Assembly: GCA_018819225.1 (NCBI GenBank) | Contig: JAHJQN010000003.1 | Location: 124,001 to 188,000, forward strand | Source: Microcaldota archaeon | GTDB taxonomy: Archaea; Micrarchaeota; Micrarchaeia; Norongarragalinales; SBBD01 | Length of the DNA: 64,000 nucleotides | Direction of reading: 5' to 3' | Shown: positions 33,629 to 42,173 of the stretch, piece by piece | How positions within the stretch are numbered: position 1 is the stretch's first letter | Layout: each line of letters begins with the position of its first letter | Translations under genes and position numbers: made by a program | The notes under the pieces: generated by a model | Databases searched by the model: none | What the model saw: the letters and a program-made list of their open reading frames with translations, nothing else | What the model was told of the DNA's origin: nothing

Positions 33629-34291
33629 TCAAAGCATGCGGCGCAAGCGCTCGCGCGAATCCGTTAATACGACGCGACCGTTCGAGGAAGCGCGACCGTG
33701 ACCCGGCAAAATCCATTCCACATCCAGTTGCATCAAGCGCTCGAAAGAATCCAGTAGAGTCGGCAAGTCACCGGAAGGCAAATCGTACCGGGGAACGCTT
33801 CCTTCCGTAAATACGGTGTCTCCTGAGAGCAAGGCTTTGCGAGACGGTTCGTACAAACAAATCGCGCCCACGCAATGACCGGGCGTGTAAATCACTTGAA
33901 ACGTCAAAGAGCCCAGCTCTAAACGATCCCCATCCTTGAGCTCGCGGTCAATGGAATGGCGGGGGAGATCCAAATGAAACATGCTGGCGACTGAAATCTC
34001 GGTATCGCGTTGTTTTATTACCGCAGCGGCCTTCTCATGCATGGCCACGGGAACGTGCGGAAAATAATCATTTCCCGCAATGTGATCAATGTGCGGATGC
34101 GTATTCACGACGTAATCCAGTCGCGGAAAACCGGAAATACTGGCAAACGGATTTCCGTTCAACGTGCTGCACGTATCCACCAACAACGCGCCCTTCGAAC
34201 CCTTAATCAAGTAAGCGTTGGGATCCGGAGGCTTCTCGGCAGTGACCAAGAACCCCGGAATGACTTCATGAGGCCGAAGGAAATGCGTCAT
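33629..34291 (-). CDS. Metallo-beta-lactamase-fold hydrolase
   Basis: A 220-residue MBL-fold protein with the dinuclear metal motif THPHIDHIAG, a downstream GHCVGAICLY (metal His), a GDTVF aspartate and the terminal GHGRASS. The size and motif set resemble glyoxalase II and quorum-quenching-lactonase-like hydrolases. The start directly follows the glutamate dehydrogenase stop, so it is co-transcribed with that gene. Confidence 0.88.
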   Translation of the reverse strand: MTHFLRPHEVIPGFLVTAEKPPDPNAYLIKGSKGALLVDTCSTLNGNPFASISGFPRLDYVVNTHPHIDHIAGNDYFPHVPVAMHEKAAAVIKQRDTEISVASMFHLDLPRHSIDRELKDGDRLELGSLTFQVIYTPGHCVGAICLYEPSRKALLSGDTVFTEGSVPRYDLPSGDLPTLLDSFERLMQLDVEWILPGHGRASSNGRVVLTDSRERLRRML

Positions 34292-35407
34292 TCATTTCCT
34301 GCCCCGGAACTCCATGGCTTTTCGAACGCGTTCGTGAGCTAACTGCATGGCCGCATCACGCGCCGGAATCTTCTGTTCTTTGGCACGCTTGAGTACCTCC
34401 CGCGTGTTCGCTACGATCTTCTTTTCCACGATCTCGAACATTTGTTCAGGAGAACCGCCAATGGTTTCCACGTACGAGCTGATTACCCCGCCCGCGTTCG
34501 CCACGATATCCGGAATCACGATCATGCCCTTCTTTTCAAGTTCCACTTCAATTTTAGGATCCACGGGAAGATTGCCGCCTTGCGACATGATCTTGCACTT
34601 GACTTGATCTTTGTTGCCGTCGTGGATCACGTCCGGGCGAGCCCCTGGAATCAACACGTCCACGTCCAAACCGAACAGTTCTTCCGACATGAGCACTTGA
34701 CCCGAACCATAATTCTTGACCGCACCGGTTTCCGTCTTGACGCGCTCCAGTTTCGGAATGTCTAAACCGTTCGGGTCGTAAATCGTTCCCTTGGAATCGG
34801 ATACTGCAACGATTTTACAGCCTTTCTCGCTCAAAAACCGAGCGCAGAACACGCCGACGTTCCCGAAACCTTCAATGGCTACCGTGGCGCCATCGGGCTT
34901 CATGCCCGCGAACTCCATGGCCACGAAAATGCTTTGGGCTACTCCGAATCCGGTGCTGCCTAACTCGTGCGGCAACCCGTTCAAGTAAATGGGCTTGCCC
35001 GTCGAACCCCCCATGAAACCGATTTCGTCCGCGAAAGCGGCCATCTCTTTCTCCGTGGTATTCATGTCCGGGCCTGCAATGTACACGTCGGGAACTAAAT
35101 GCCGGATTTTTTTAGCGAACGCACGCATCCACTTCACCTTATCCACTTTTTTCGGATCTCCTCTAATTCCGGCTTTCGCTCCGCCAAAAGGAATGTCTGC
35201 AATCGCGTTTTTCCACGTCTGCGCCCGCGCCAAGCGGTACACTTCTTCCACGGTGACGTCGGGAACAAAACGAATGCCTCCCTTACCGGGACCGCGCGCC
35301 GTATTGTAAACGCAAAGAGTGCCTTCCATACCCGTCTGCGGGTCGTACACGTTGTAAATGCGTTCCGGGCCCCACTCATCTTTCTGGATTTCCTTGGACG
35401 TCATCAT
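34292..35407 (-). CDS. gdhA: Glutamate dehydrogenase (Glu/Leu/Phe/Val family)
   Basis: A 371-residue enzyme linking ammonium assimilation and 2-oxoglutarate. The substrate-binding PGKGGIRF and catalytic-lysine loop PFGGAKAGI, the AGPDMNT segment, the Rossmann motif GFGNVG and the late ANAGGVISSY are all present. The N-terminus is about 40 residues shorter than in most hexameric archaeal GDHs, yet GAGGTG before the ATG fixes the start. A TATA-like TTTTTTAAAG lies at about 35464-35473. Confidence 0.93.
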   Translation of the reverse strand: MMTSKEIQKDEWGPERIYNVYDPQTGMEGTLCVYNTARGPGKGGIRFVPDVTVEEVYRLARAQTWKNAIADIPFGGAKAGIRGDPKKVDKVKWMRAFAKKIRHLVPDVYIAGPDMNTTEKEMAAFADEIGFMGGSTGKPIYLNGLPHELGSTGFGVAQSIFVAMEFAGMKPDGATVAIEGFGNVGVFCARFLSEKGCKIVAVSDSKGTIYDPNGLDIPKLERVKTETGAVKNYGSGQVLMSEELFGLDVDVLIPGARPDVIHDGNKDQVKCKIMSQGGNLPVDPKIEVELEKKGMIVIPDIVANAGGVISSYVETIGGSPEQMFEIVEKKIVANTREVLKRAKEQKIPARDAAMQLAHERVRKAMEFRGRK

Positions 35408-35489
35408 GGTCTGAACACCTCAAATGCGTTTCCGAACAGATTGGAATAGCAAGGAACAATGTCTTTAAAAAACGTTATCGGCTTCGGCG

Positions 35490-36590
35490 TTAGACGAATT
35501 TTCTGCAGATGCGTTGAACGACTTCACGATGTTCAGGAAGAGCAGCAACCAACAAACCCGTTTCCTTCAACTGAGGAAATATCGCTTTTGCAATAAACGA
35601 CGCCTGCTGCAACGGAACCAGCTTACCATCATTGAGAAGCACGGGCAAATCACTGCCACCCAACGTCTGCGAAGAAGCACAGACTACAAATGCGGACGAA
35701 TCGATATGCTGTGCGAGCTCGTTCTCGAGTTTATCGGAAGAACGCGCGTCGAAATCGCTGGCAACGAAAGCGGTTTTGAATAAACGACGATCCAGAATGC
35801 GTTGCACCAACGGAAGATCACGCAATTCAAGCAAGAGCTCGTGATCCAAGCCATTCTGAATGTCGCCGATCGAGATTCGGCTTTCCTCGAGCGCGTTTTC
35901 CAAGGCGTTCTCCATCATCTTGGAAGCGATGCGGTTCGCGTGATGATGGTAAACGGCGCGAAACATGAGGTAACGGGAGACGAGAAGACTTTCAGCAGAC
36001 AACAAGCCCTTGTGCCGGAGGACGAGTTGATTGCGGGAAAACGCCATGCTTCTCAGCAATCGTTCCGCGTCCACGAGCGAATAAGAGACGCCGGTGAAGT
36101 GCGCGTCCCGCAACAAATAGTCGATGCGATCGGTGCCGAACGCGTTTGAAATCACTTCCGCTTTCGGGCCGCGCATCAACTTCAATAGCGAGGTCGGCGA
36201 GAAACCGCGTGCTTTGAGGACGTCGGCAATGGAAGAACGCTTGATCTTGTCTTCCCCGAGCTGTTCATGGGTTTTTCCCGCGTGCTTGCGCACCAACGCT
36301 TCCGATAAATGGGAAAAAGCGGAATGACCGACATCGTGTAATAATGCGGCGAAGCGCAATAACTGCTGCTCGCTCTTACTGGGAAACAAGCGCTCGGAAA
36401 GCAAGGACGTTAAATGAAACGTGCCCAGGCTGTGCTCAAAACGATTGTGCGTAGCCGAAGGATAAACGAGGTAGGCGAGGCCGAGCTGACGCACGTAACG
36501 CAGGCGCTGCATGTCCGGGGTATCCAGAACAGCGAGCTCGGCTGCATTCACTTCAATGTTTTGGTGAACCGCGTCCCTAATTATTTTCAT
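35490..36590 (-). CDS. HD-superfamily phosphohydrolase (SAMHD1/dGTPase-like)
   Basis: A 366-residue metal-dependent hydrolase. The HD signature is complete: TRFEHSLG-type NRFEHSLGTFHL, LLHDVGHSAFSH, and FGTDRIDYLLRDAHFTGVSY. Archaeal relatives have dNTP triphosphohydrolase or similar nucleotide activity. MKIIRDAVHQNIEV is the usual start for the family, so the ATG at 36590 is preferred over 36602. The sequence immediately upstream (36601-36640) is mini-element E, and an imperfect copy of the gene's own first codons lies just beyond it. Confidence 0.88.
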   Translation of the reverse strand: MKIIRDAVHQNIEVNAAELAVLDTPDMQRLRYVRQLGLAYLVYPSATHNRFEHSLGTFHLTSLLSERLFPSKSEQQLLRFAALLHDVGHSAFSHLSEALVRKHAGKTHEQLGEDKIKRSSIADVLKARGFSPTSLLKLMRGPKAEVISNAFGTDRIDYLLRDAHFTGVSYSLVDAERLLRSMAFSRNQLVLRHKGLLSAESLLVSRYLMFRAVYHHHANRIASKMMENALENALEESRISIGDIQNGLDHELLLELRDLPLVQRILDRRLFKTAFVASDFDARSSDKLENELAQHIDSSAFVVCASSQTLGGSDLPVLLNDGKLVPLQQASFIAKAIFPQLKETGLLVAALPEHREVVQRICRKFV

Positions 36591-36661
36591 GGCATTTCCC
36601 ATCGAATTCGTTAGTCATGCTTTCTTCCTGAGAAAAGTCGCCCCAGAATGATCTTCATGTC
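36579..36661. mobile_element. Mini-element E at the 5' end of the HD gene
   Basis: The core at 36601-36640 matches element B (44115-44153) at roughly 33 of 40 aligned positions, including GCTTTCTTCC and a terminal AAGTCG. It is flanked by imperfect copies of the HD gene start: AATTATTTTCATGGC (36579-36593, the true start read in reverse) and AATGATCTTCATGTC (36647-36661), 12 of 15 identical, 68 bp apart. Confidence 0.45.
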
Positions 36662-36672
36662 GCTCACGATGC

Positions 36673-37275
36673 CTACAACACGGCTTTGAAGATGCCGCGT
36701 TTCTTTTCGATGACGTCGCCATGCTCCTTCATGACTTGCAGCACGGCCAAACAACCGACCTCCTCCATTTTCAGTTGGGAAGCAAGCGTCGGGAGGGGAA
36801 CCGCGTCTTCGCCGAGCGCTTGCAGCACGTTACTGGACCATTGATGCAAGTACGTCTCGGAAACCAGGTAAAACTTGCGGTCGAAACCCCGCACTCCGAA
36901 AATGCGCTTGCCCTTGATTTGCTGCTCCAGAATTTGGGAGAGACGACGCGCCTCCGTTTCGTTGGGTATGACAAAAAACCCTTGTTTTTTCAGCGTTTCC
37001 TCAGCGGATTCATTCGATTGAACCGGAGGCGTTGGTGAGCGAACCGGAGCAACAATAGAAGCGGAACGGGGAGCCTCTTCAGAAAGACGGGACAACAGTT
37101 CCGTGAACACGTTCTTTTTCACGCGTTCCTCGAGCTGACGCTTTTCAACGAGAGCGAACAGGCCGAGAGACAACTCGAAAAACTCGAATTCATCGTTCTC
37201 TTTCACGGATGCGCTCTGGCGCAGCTTTTCAGGCAGCACGATCGCTAGCGAGTCACCATGTCTGAAAAATCGCAT
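36673..37275 (-). CDS. AbrB/SpoVT-type N-terminal domain protein
   Basis: A 200-residue protein. The first about 45 residues (MRFFRHGDSLAIVLPEKLRQ, ending ALVEK) match the swapped-hairpin AbrB/MazE fold, which binds DNA in transition-state regulators and antitoxins. A Pro/Ser-rich linker at about 85-100 leads to a C-terminal domain of about 95 residues with a helical repeat ending KKRGIFKAVL. It could be an autoregulated transcription factor. An AGAGGGG ribosome-binding site and a TATA-like TTTTTTAAT support the start at 37275. Confidence 0.7.
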   Translation of the reverse strand: MRFFRHGDSLAIVLPEKLRQSASVKENDEFEFFELSLGLFALVEKRQLEERVKKNVFTELLSRLSEEAPRSASIVAPVRSPTPPVQSNESAEETLKKQGFFVIPNETEARRLSQILEQQIKGKRIFGVRGFDRKFYLVSETYLHQWSSNVLQALGEDAVPLPTLASQLKMEEVGCLAVLQVMKEHGDVIEKKRGIFKAVL

Positions 37276-37305
37276 AACCCCTCTGCTTTCACTAAGAGGA
37301 GGCGC

Positions 37306-37315
37306 ATTAAAAAAG
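37306..37315. promoter_or_regulatory. Shared TATA region between the AbrB-like and lipoprotein genes
   Basis: ATTAAAAAAG lies 31-40 nt from the leftward start at 37275 and 23-32 nt from the ATG at 37338. The lipoprotein mRNA would then be leaderless or nearly so. Confidence 0.45.
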
Positions 37316-37331
37316 CGTGCGGCTTGAAAAA

Positions 37332-38348
37332 ATGCGCATGAATCAAACCCTTGCGATATCCGCGGTACTGTTCGCCATCGTGCTGGCAGGCTGCGTTCAA
37401 GAAGACCCGGATGCAGCCGCCATGCAATCCGCTCAAGCAAAGGGCTTGAACTTTTTGGAAACGCTGGATATCCAGCAGGATACGATGACGCCCGGCGAAC
37501 TATACCGGAGCACTGCCGAAGACAAGTATGAAGGGATTTCGGAGCTGGAACTCTATCGTCAAATGGATTTCTACATCAACGTCGCGTATTTGGAAGAGGG
37601 GTTGGAGGACTCGCTACGCTTGCAAGGAAAAATTGAGAAGGCGCACGCGTTATTTGATTCGTTGGTGCCGAAATGGGAGGAAGGAAGCATTGATTACACG
37701 TATTTCGACCCCGGCGGGAAACAGGGGGATTATGCGTTCGACTTGTATTGCATTACCGCGCTGCAACAGAAAAACGAGCGCATGGAAAAAAAAGTCTTGT
37801 CCGAACTATTGGAAGCGGGATGGCATACGCCGGAAGCGCAAGGATTCCGCGTGATCATCGACGAAAGCTGGTGCCTATCCCTGCTGGCAGCGTACCATGA
37901 AGATGAAATGATCCTGAACAAGGAAATGAATGACAAGAAAGAGGCCTTGAGGCGTTTTCGTGAACGCGCCATGGAGGGATTAGACGAGGAACAGGCGTTC
38001 ATTTTCAACTTCCAGAAAACCATGGCCTCCACGCATGTGCTCATGCTGCTGCATCACATGAAAATAAACGGGTACGGAATGGATGAAACTTATGCAAGAG
38101 AATTGCAGCAGCAAATAGCGGAGGAAACGCGCGAAAACATGGAAAAAAAAGATTACCTCGTGAACGCGTTGTACTGGCTATCCGTCACGGATTACGAGGA
38201 CGAAGCGTTTTTGAATCAATTGGCCGCGCGGCTCGTTGAAACGCAGGAAGAGAACGGGGCATGGAAGGCGGCATTTGATTCCGAACACTTTCAAGGGCTC
38301 ATGACCGCCCGCGCACTGCTCGCACTCGAAGAATTCAAGGGAAAATAA
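37332..38348 (+). CDS. Lipoprotein with helical-repeat (toroid-like) domain
   Basis: A 338-residue exported lipoprotein. A basic start and hydrophobic helix end in the lipobox VLAGC (Cys about 20), followed by an acidic spacer. The rest is helical. The C-terminal LVETQEENGAWKAAFDS and LMTARALLALEEF resemble the repeats of alpha/alpha-toroid proteins such as prenyltransferases and squalene cyclases. Earlier segments (FDPGGKQGDYAFDLYCITAL) fit the same periodicity. No catalytic DXDD motif is present, so a binding role is more likely. ATGs at 37332 and 37338 are both possible starts. It abuts the CPBP protease gene. Confidence 0.75.
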   Translation: MRMNQTLAISAVLFAIVLAGCVQEDPDAAAMQSAQAKGLNFLETLDIQQDTMTPGELYRSTAEDKYEGISELELYRQMDFYINVAYLEEGLEDSLRLQGKIEKAHALFDSLVPKWEEGSIDYTYFDPGGKQGDYAFDLYCITALQQKNERMEKKVLSELLEAGWHTPEAQGFRVIIDESWCLSLLAAYHEDEMILNKEMNDKKEALRRFRERAMEGLDEEQAFIFNFQKTMASTHVLMLLHHMKINGYGMDETYARELQQQIAEETRENMEKKDYLVNALYWLSVTDYEDEAFLNQLAARLVETQEENGAWKAAFDSEHFQGLMTARALLALEEFKGK

Positions 38349-39200
38349 ATGAAAAAAGAACGCTTGCGGTTGTTCGCACTCGCTTTTCTGATCGCGGGAG
38401 GCGCCACGCGCATCATTTCAACCGCATCCAATGCATTCCATTTTCCGTTAACGGTATTGGAAACGCAAGTGTTGCTCACCGCCGGATTCATGGTGTTGTG
38501 GGCGGTGCTGGCTAGGAATCAAGGTGAAAAATGGGGCTTGAAATGGCCGGGAAAAAACGACTGGAAAAAAACATTTGCGGCACTGGGACTGATGTTCATT
38601 ATCGGAATCCTGGGACGCGTCCTGTCACCGGATATGGACGCGTGGTACGCCGGCATTGCCTGGCTGCATGACTGGACGTACGTGCAACAAATGTTGTTGA
38701 CGTGGATTCCGCTCGCCGTGATTTTAGAGGAAGTGGCGGTGCGAGGCATTTTGCAAAGCAAGCTGCAACAACGGTTCTCGCCGAAAATCGCGATCCTGAG
38801 TGCGGCGTTGTTCTTCGCGTTCATGCACGCGTATCTACTAACGTATTCCGCGGCGAACGCGTATGGAATCGCCTCTTTTCTCATGATCATCGCGCAAGCG
38901 TTCTTGATTACGCTGCTGTATTACTGGACGAGGAGTTGGATCGCTACGGGTATTCTGCACCTGGTCGCGAACACGTTCGCTGCTTTTCAAACGTTTTTCC
39001 ACGTCAGCGGACAACTGGAATTGGAATTTTTGATATGGGGAATATGGGCCATCGCGTTAATTGCTTACAAAGACACCGCTGCCCGATTCGTGCAGCAAAG
39101 CATATCCATCATCAAGAAACCGTCGAAGGAAAGCGGGGGGGACTGGATGTTCCTGGCGGTTGTCATCGCACTGCCTCTCGTATTCTTATTCGTATTCTGA
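38349..39200 (+). CDS. CPBP-family intramembrane metalloprotease
   Basis: A 283-residue polytopic protein with the CPBP/Rce1 motifs: LEEVAVRG (Glu127, Glu128, Arg132 of EExxxR), FAFMHAYLL with a metal-ligand His near 158, and GILHLVANTF near residue 200 with the third His/Asn motif. Related eukaryotic Rce1 removes CAAX tripeptides, and bacterial members process peptides or bacteriocin immunity targets. The start codon directly follows the lipoprotein stop, so the two form an operon. Confidence 0.9.
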   Translation: MKKERLRLFALAFLIAGGATRIISTASNAFHFPLTVLETQVLLTAGFMVLWAVLARNQGEKWGLKWPGKNDWKKTFAALGLMFIIGILGRVLSPDMDAWYAGIAWLHDWTYVQQMLLTWIPLAVILEEVAVRGILQSKLQQRFSPKIAILSAALFFAFMHAYLLTYSAANAYGIASFLMIIAQAFLITLLYYWTRSWIATGILHLVANTFAAFQTFFHVSGQLELEFLIWGIWAIALIAYKDTAARFVQQSISIIKKPSKESGGDWMFLAVVIALPLVFLFVF

Positions 39201-39206
39201 AAGCGG

Positions 39207-40673
39207 CTAGAAGCAGCCCCATTGCGTGGGTTCGCAACCTAATGCCTCGGCTTCGTAGACACTTCCCTTCAACAACGGAATCATGAGTGGACTGCCACCC
39301 GGTGGCGGAGGACCGCCCGTGCACGAGGGATCGGTTCCTAGAGGCGTGTTAAGCGTTTGGTCGTCGCTCATGTTACATGCGACAGCACAGCTCCACGCTC
39401 TCCAGTGATACTCCGTGTTCTCCCACATTCCGGATTGATAGACTTCGTGATCCTGAGTGAACGTGGCGTTATAGGACGAATTGAATCCATAGGAAGAATT
39501 GAATCCTATTTCGACCCACGCATCCGAATCCATGTCCGTAACCCAATCAAACGTCACGTTGAAAAGACACGCTTCCACCCATTCCACGTAATTCGCGTCC
39601 ACGTTCGTGATATCTGGAACGTCTTCATCGGGAGGCGGCGGATCCAAACTCGGCGCAAGTTCTCCAGTCCATAATGAATGCGTAATGCTGTGACTGCAGA
39701 GCGCGCCTGCGCAACTCCATACACGGTAATAATAACGCGTGTTCGTGGAAAGCTGGAGAACGGTCTCGAAATGATCCGTTGTCGTCGTGGCATTCAACGT
39801 CGTATTCGTGCCGAATAGTTTCGTCAACCCGTATTCCACCAAACGGTCTGCATCAATATCGGTTTGCCAAGAAACGTTTGCAGCGGAATCGTTTGTTACC
39901 GATCCAACGAGTGAAATGATGGGGAAACTGGCTCCAAGAGTAGGCGTCGGCCCCGGAGTAGGCGTGGGAACGAAACTGTACGTGGGAACCGGACCGGATT
40001 GCGGCCATACCTTGACGTCATCAAATGCGACCAGCACGTTATAGGATTCCAAGGATACGATGCCGCTGACCAACGGCGTATCATCCTCGTAACTCAGGAC
40101 TTCCGTGCCGTCGTGGAAACACGAAATGTCGCTGCCGGACAGTACGATGCCGAGCGCGTGCCAGTTGTCATCCGGTCTGGAAATCAAGAAACCGAACTCG
40201 AGCTCGGTTTGACTGTCTAACGCATCGAATTTCAGCAAGCGAACCGAACCATCCGCTCGAACGTAGCAAACATACCGTTCGTACGAAACGGAGTTGACGC
40301 GGACGCCGACGCCCGCAACCCACGTGCTCTCCGGGCCGCGCTTCTGGTACTGCACTTCATACGCGTAATTGTACCAAGCGGGATCGCCGGTGTGCGCGAG
40401 CTTGAAATCGGCGGTAGTGGATTTTTGTACGAACTCGTTGTTTTCAGGACTCCAGTCGCCGCCGACGCTCTTCCAACGCGTCGCGCCCGTATCAAACGTG
40501 TCGTAAAGCAGGTAAGGGCGAGATCGTTCAAGGAACGCGCTTAAATCGCTGGAGGCTTTCTGAGTGGTTTGAGGAAGCAAATTGCCCCTCAAGAGCAGGA
40601 ATACGAGGGCCACGAACAGGATGATGCTAACGATGATGAATAAATACTCTGCAGACGTCTGACCTCGACGCAT
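39207..40673 (-). CDS. Class III signal-peptide surface protein with LamG-like and FnIII-like domains
   Basis: A 488-residue protein starting MRRGQTSAEY followed by a hydrophobic helix, the class III (type IV pilin-like) signal cleaved between Gly and Gln by an EppA/FlaK-type peptidase. Residues about 45-215 form a concanavalin/LamG-like beta sandwich. A linker with PTPTPGPTPT follows, then two fibronectin-III-like repeats (ADRLVEYGLTKLFG and SDAWVEIGFNSSYG) each with paired Cys. It is probably a pilin-anchored adhesin or sugar-binding surface protein. TATA box at 40701-40710. Confidence 0.85.
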   Translation of the reverse strand: MRRGQTSAEYLFIIVSIILFVALVFLLLRGNLLPQTTQKASSDLSAFLERSRPYLLYDTFDTGATRWKSVGGDWSPENNEFVQKSTTADFKLAHTGDPAWYNYAYEVQYQKRGPESTWVAGVGVRVNSVSYERYVCYVRADGSVRLLKFDALDSQTELEFGFLISRPDDNWHALGIVLSGSDISCFHDGTEVLSYEDDTPLVSGIVSLESYNVLVAFDDVKVWPQSGPVPTYSFVPTPTPGPTPTLGASFPIISLVGSVTNDSAANVSWQTDIDADRLVEYGLTKLFGTNTTLNATTTTDHFETVLQLSTNTRYYYRVWSCAGALCSHSITHSLWTGELAPSLDPPPPDEDVPDITNVDANYVEWVEACLFNVTFDWVTDMDSDAWVEIGFNSSYGFNSSYNATFTQDHEVYQSGMWENTEYHWRAWSCAVACNMSDDQTLNTPLGTDPSCTGGPPPPGGSPLMIPLLKGSVYEAEALGCEPTQWGCF

Positions 40674-40700
40674 AATCATTCACAACCTATTTCGAAAGCC

Positions 40701-40710
40701 GTTTTTAAAA
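40701..40710 (-). promoter_or_regulatory. TATA box for the large class III signal-peptide protein
   Basis: GTTTTTAAAA on the plus strand, 28-37 nt upstream of the ATG at 40673. Confidence 0.5.
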
Positions 40711-40720
40711 GCATGTAGGG

Positions 40721-41422
40721 TTAGCACGGCGTGGAACACGCTCGAATGGAATCAAAAAAACCTTCTTTAACGGAGTAAACGCCGAGCAATCCTTCGGAAA
40801 ACGTGTTGTCGGTTGCGGTAAGTTTCTGCACGTCGTTTACATAAACCGTCAACTGGTTGCCGAAAACGTCGACGCGAACCGTTAAACCCGTACCCAACAA
40901 CGCGCCATCAAAACACGTGCTGCACGTGTCAAGCATGGTTACCCCGCTATCCTGCACCAATTGCAGGTTAATGGTTTCGGAAGCAGCCAGCAGCACGACT
41001 TGATAGTAATTCGAGGTATTTTGAGCCCGGAAAATCAATCCAGCGCCTTCAAGGCCCCCCATCGTCCGAATGAGTCCTTGATATGAAAAATCGCTGGGAG
41101 CGCATTGCACAAAAGAAACAAATCCGGAACCCCCATTATCCAGTTGCGCATACTCGCGGTTTTGAACGGACCAGGATCCGCTCACGGGCTCCCAATTCCG
41201 CGCCTGCGTCTTCTCAAAATTATCGTAACACAAATAGGATTTCCCGTACTCGTCCAAGAAGGTGCCGGTCTGGTGGCCAATGTTGTGTTCGGAAGCAGTG
41301 AAAACCCCCGAGCGCAGCATAATGAATACGAGGAGCACGAACAACAACGCGCCCGCAATTAGAAACGTGTACTCCATCGCGGTCTGCGCACGTTTTCCGT
41401 TCAAGCGAAGGGATAAGCTCAT
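40721..41422 (-). CDS. Class III signal-peptide protein with LamG-like domain (paralog 2)
   Basis: A 233-residue protein starting MSLSLRLNGKRAQTAMEYTF, the pilin-type signal with the AQTAMEY cleavage region and then a membrane/assembly helix. The mature part is a single LamG-like beta sandwich with SYLCYDNFEKTQARNWEPVS at its start and CSTCF in the middle. Its ATG overlaps the stop of the gene at 41419 by 4 bp, so the genes form an operon. Confidence 0.82.
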   Translation of the reverse strand: MSLSLRLNGKRAQTAMEYTFLIAGALLFVLLVFIMLRSGVFTASEHNIGHQTGTFLDEYGKSYLCYDNFEKTQARNWEPVSGSWSVQNREYAQLDNGGSGFVSFVQCAPSDFSYQGLIRTMGGLEGAGLIFRAQNTSNYYQVVLLAASETINLQLVQDSGVTMLDTCSTCFDGALLGTGLTVRVDVFGNQLTVYVNDVQKLTATDNTFSEGLLGVYSVKEGFFDSIRACSTPC

Positions 41423-42102
41423 GTTCCGCACTGCCCCACGCACTGGAATACGCGAATGTTGTCAAAGAACACGGCTTGCGCGTCCACGGGAGACGTGACA
41501 CCGATGTGACCTAACCGCAATGGTTCCGTTAAGTCATTCACCGACAAATACGCGATATTGTTTACGTAGATCGTTACGTTGGTACCATTTGCATCGGCGC
41601 GCAAATAAACGCCTTCTTGCAAGTCACCCGTAAAAGCGGCGGGTCCAGCTAGTAAAGCGGTGTTGCCATCCGTGGTCCGAGTGAGTTGCACGGTGTTGCC
41701 CACGTTCACCATAACCGCGTAGTAATTGGAGGCGTTACGCTTGCGGAAAATCAATCCGCCGTTGGAAGAGGTGCGAATGAACGCATTCATTGAAAAGTTG
41801 TGGAGCGTTACGGCCACCGTGCTATTGCCGGCACCAATGCCCAGGTACTCCGAGTTTTCGATGCCCCACGTGCCTTGATCCGGCGTCCAACGATACGCAT
41901 TGCCGGAGTCAAAGCTCTCGTAAAACAAGTAATAACGGGCATAGTCATTGAAAAAACGGTCCATGTCCGCTGAAATTTTGTGGGAACTGCTGGAGATGAC
42001 GCTGCCGCGCAGCATGAGAATGATCAACAACACGAAAAGAATAGCGCCTCCAATGAGGAACAAGTACTCGGTAGCCGTTTGGCCGCGGTTTTTTTTATGC
42101 AT
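41419..42102 (-). CDS. Class III signal-peptide protein with LamG-like domain (paralog 3)
   Basis: A 227-residue protein starting MHKKNRGQTATEYLFLIGGA, a clear class III signal. The LamG-like domain opens with YYLFYESFDSGNAYRWTPDQ, the same pattern as paralogs 2 and 4. A TTG start three codons upstream is possible. Single-domain paralogs such as this could be minor pilins or adhesin tips. Confidence 0.82.
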   Translation of the reverse strand: MHKKNRGQTATEYLFLIGGAILFVLLIILMLRGSVISSSSHKISADMDRFFNDYARYYLFYESFDSGNAYRWTPDQGTWGIENSEYLGIGAGNSTVAVTLHNFSMNAFIRTSSNGGLIFRKRNASNYYAVMVNVGNTVQLTRTTDGNTALLAGPAAFTGDLQEGVYLRADANGTNVTIYVNNIAYLSVNDLTEPLRLGHIGVTSPVDAQAVFFDNIRVFQCVGQCGT

Positions 42103-42173
42103 ATCCGACAACCTGAAAAGGAAACGGATGAGGAGTTAAAAAACGCGAGGGATCGCTATGCAAAGCCCCACCA

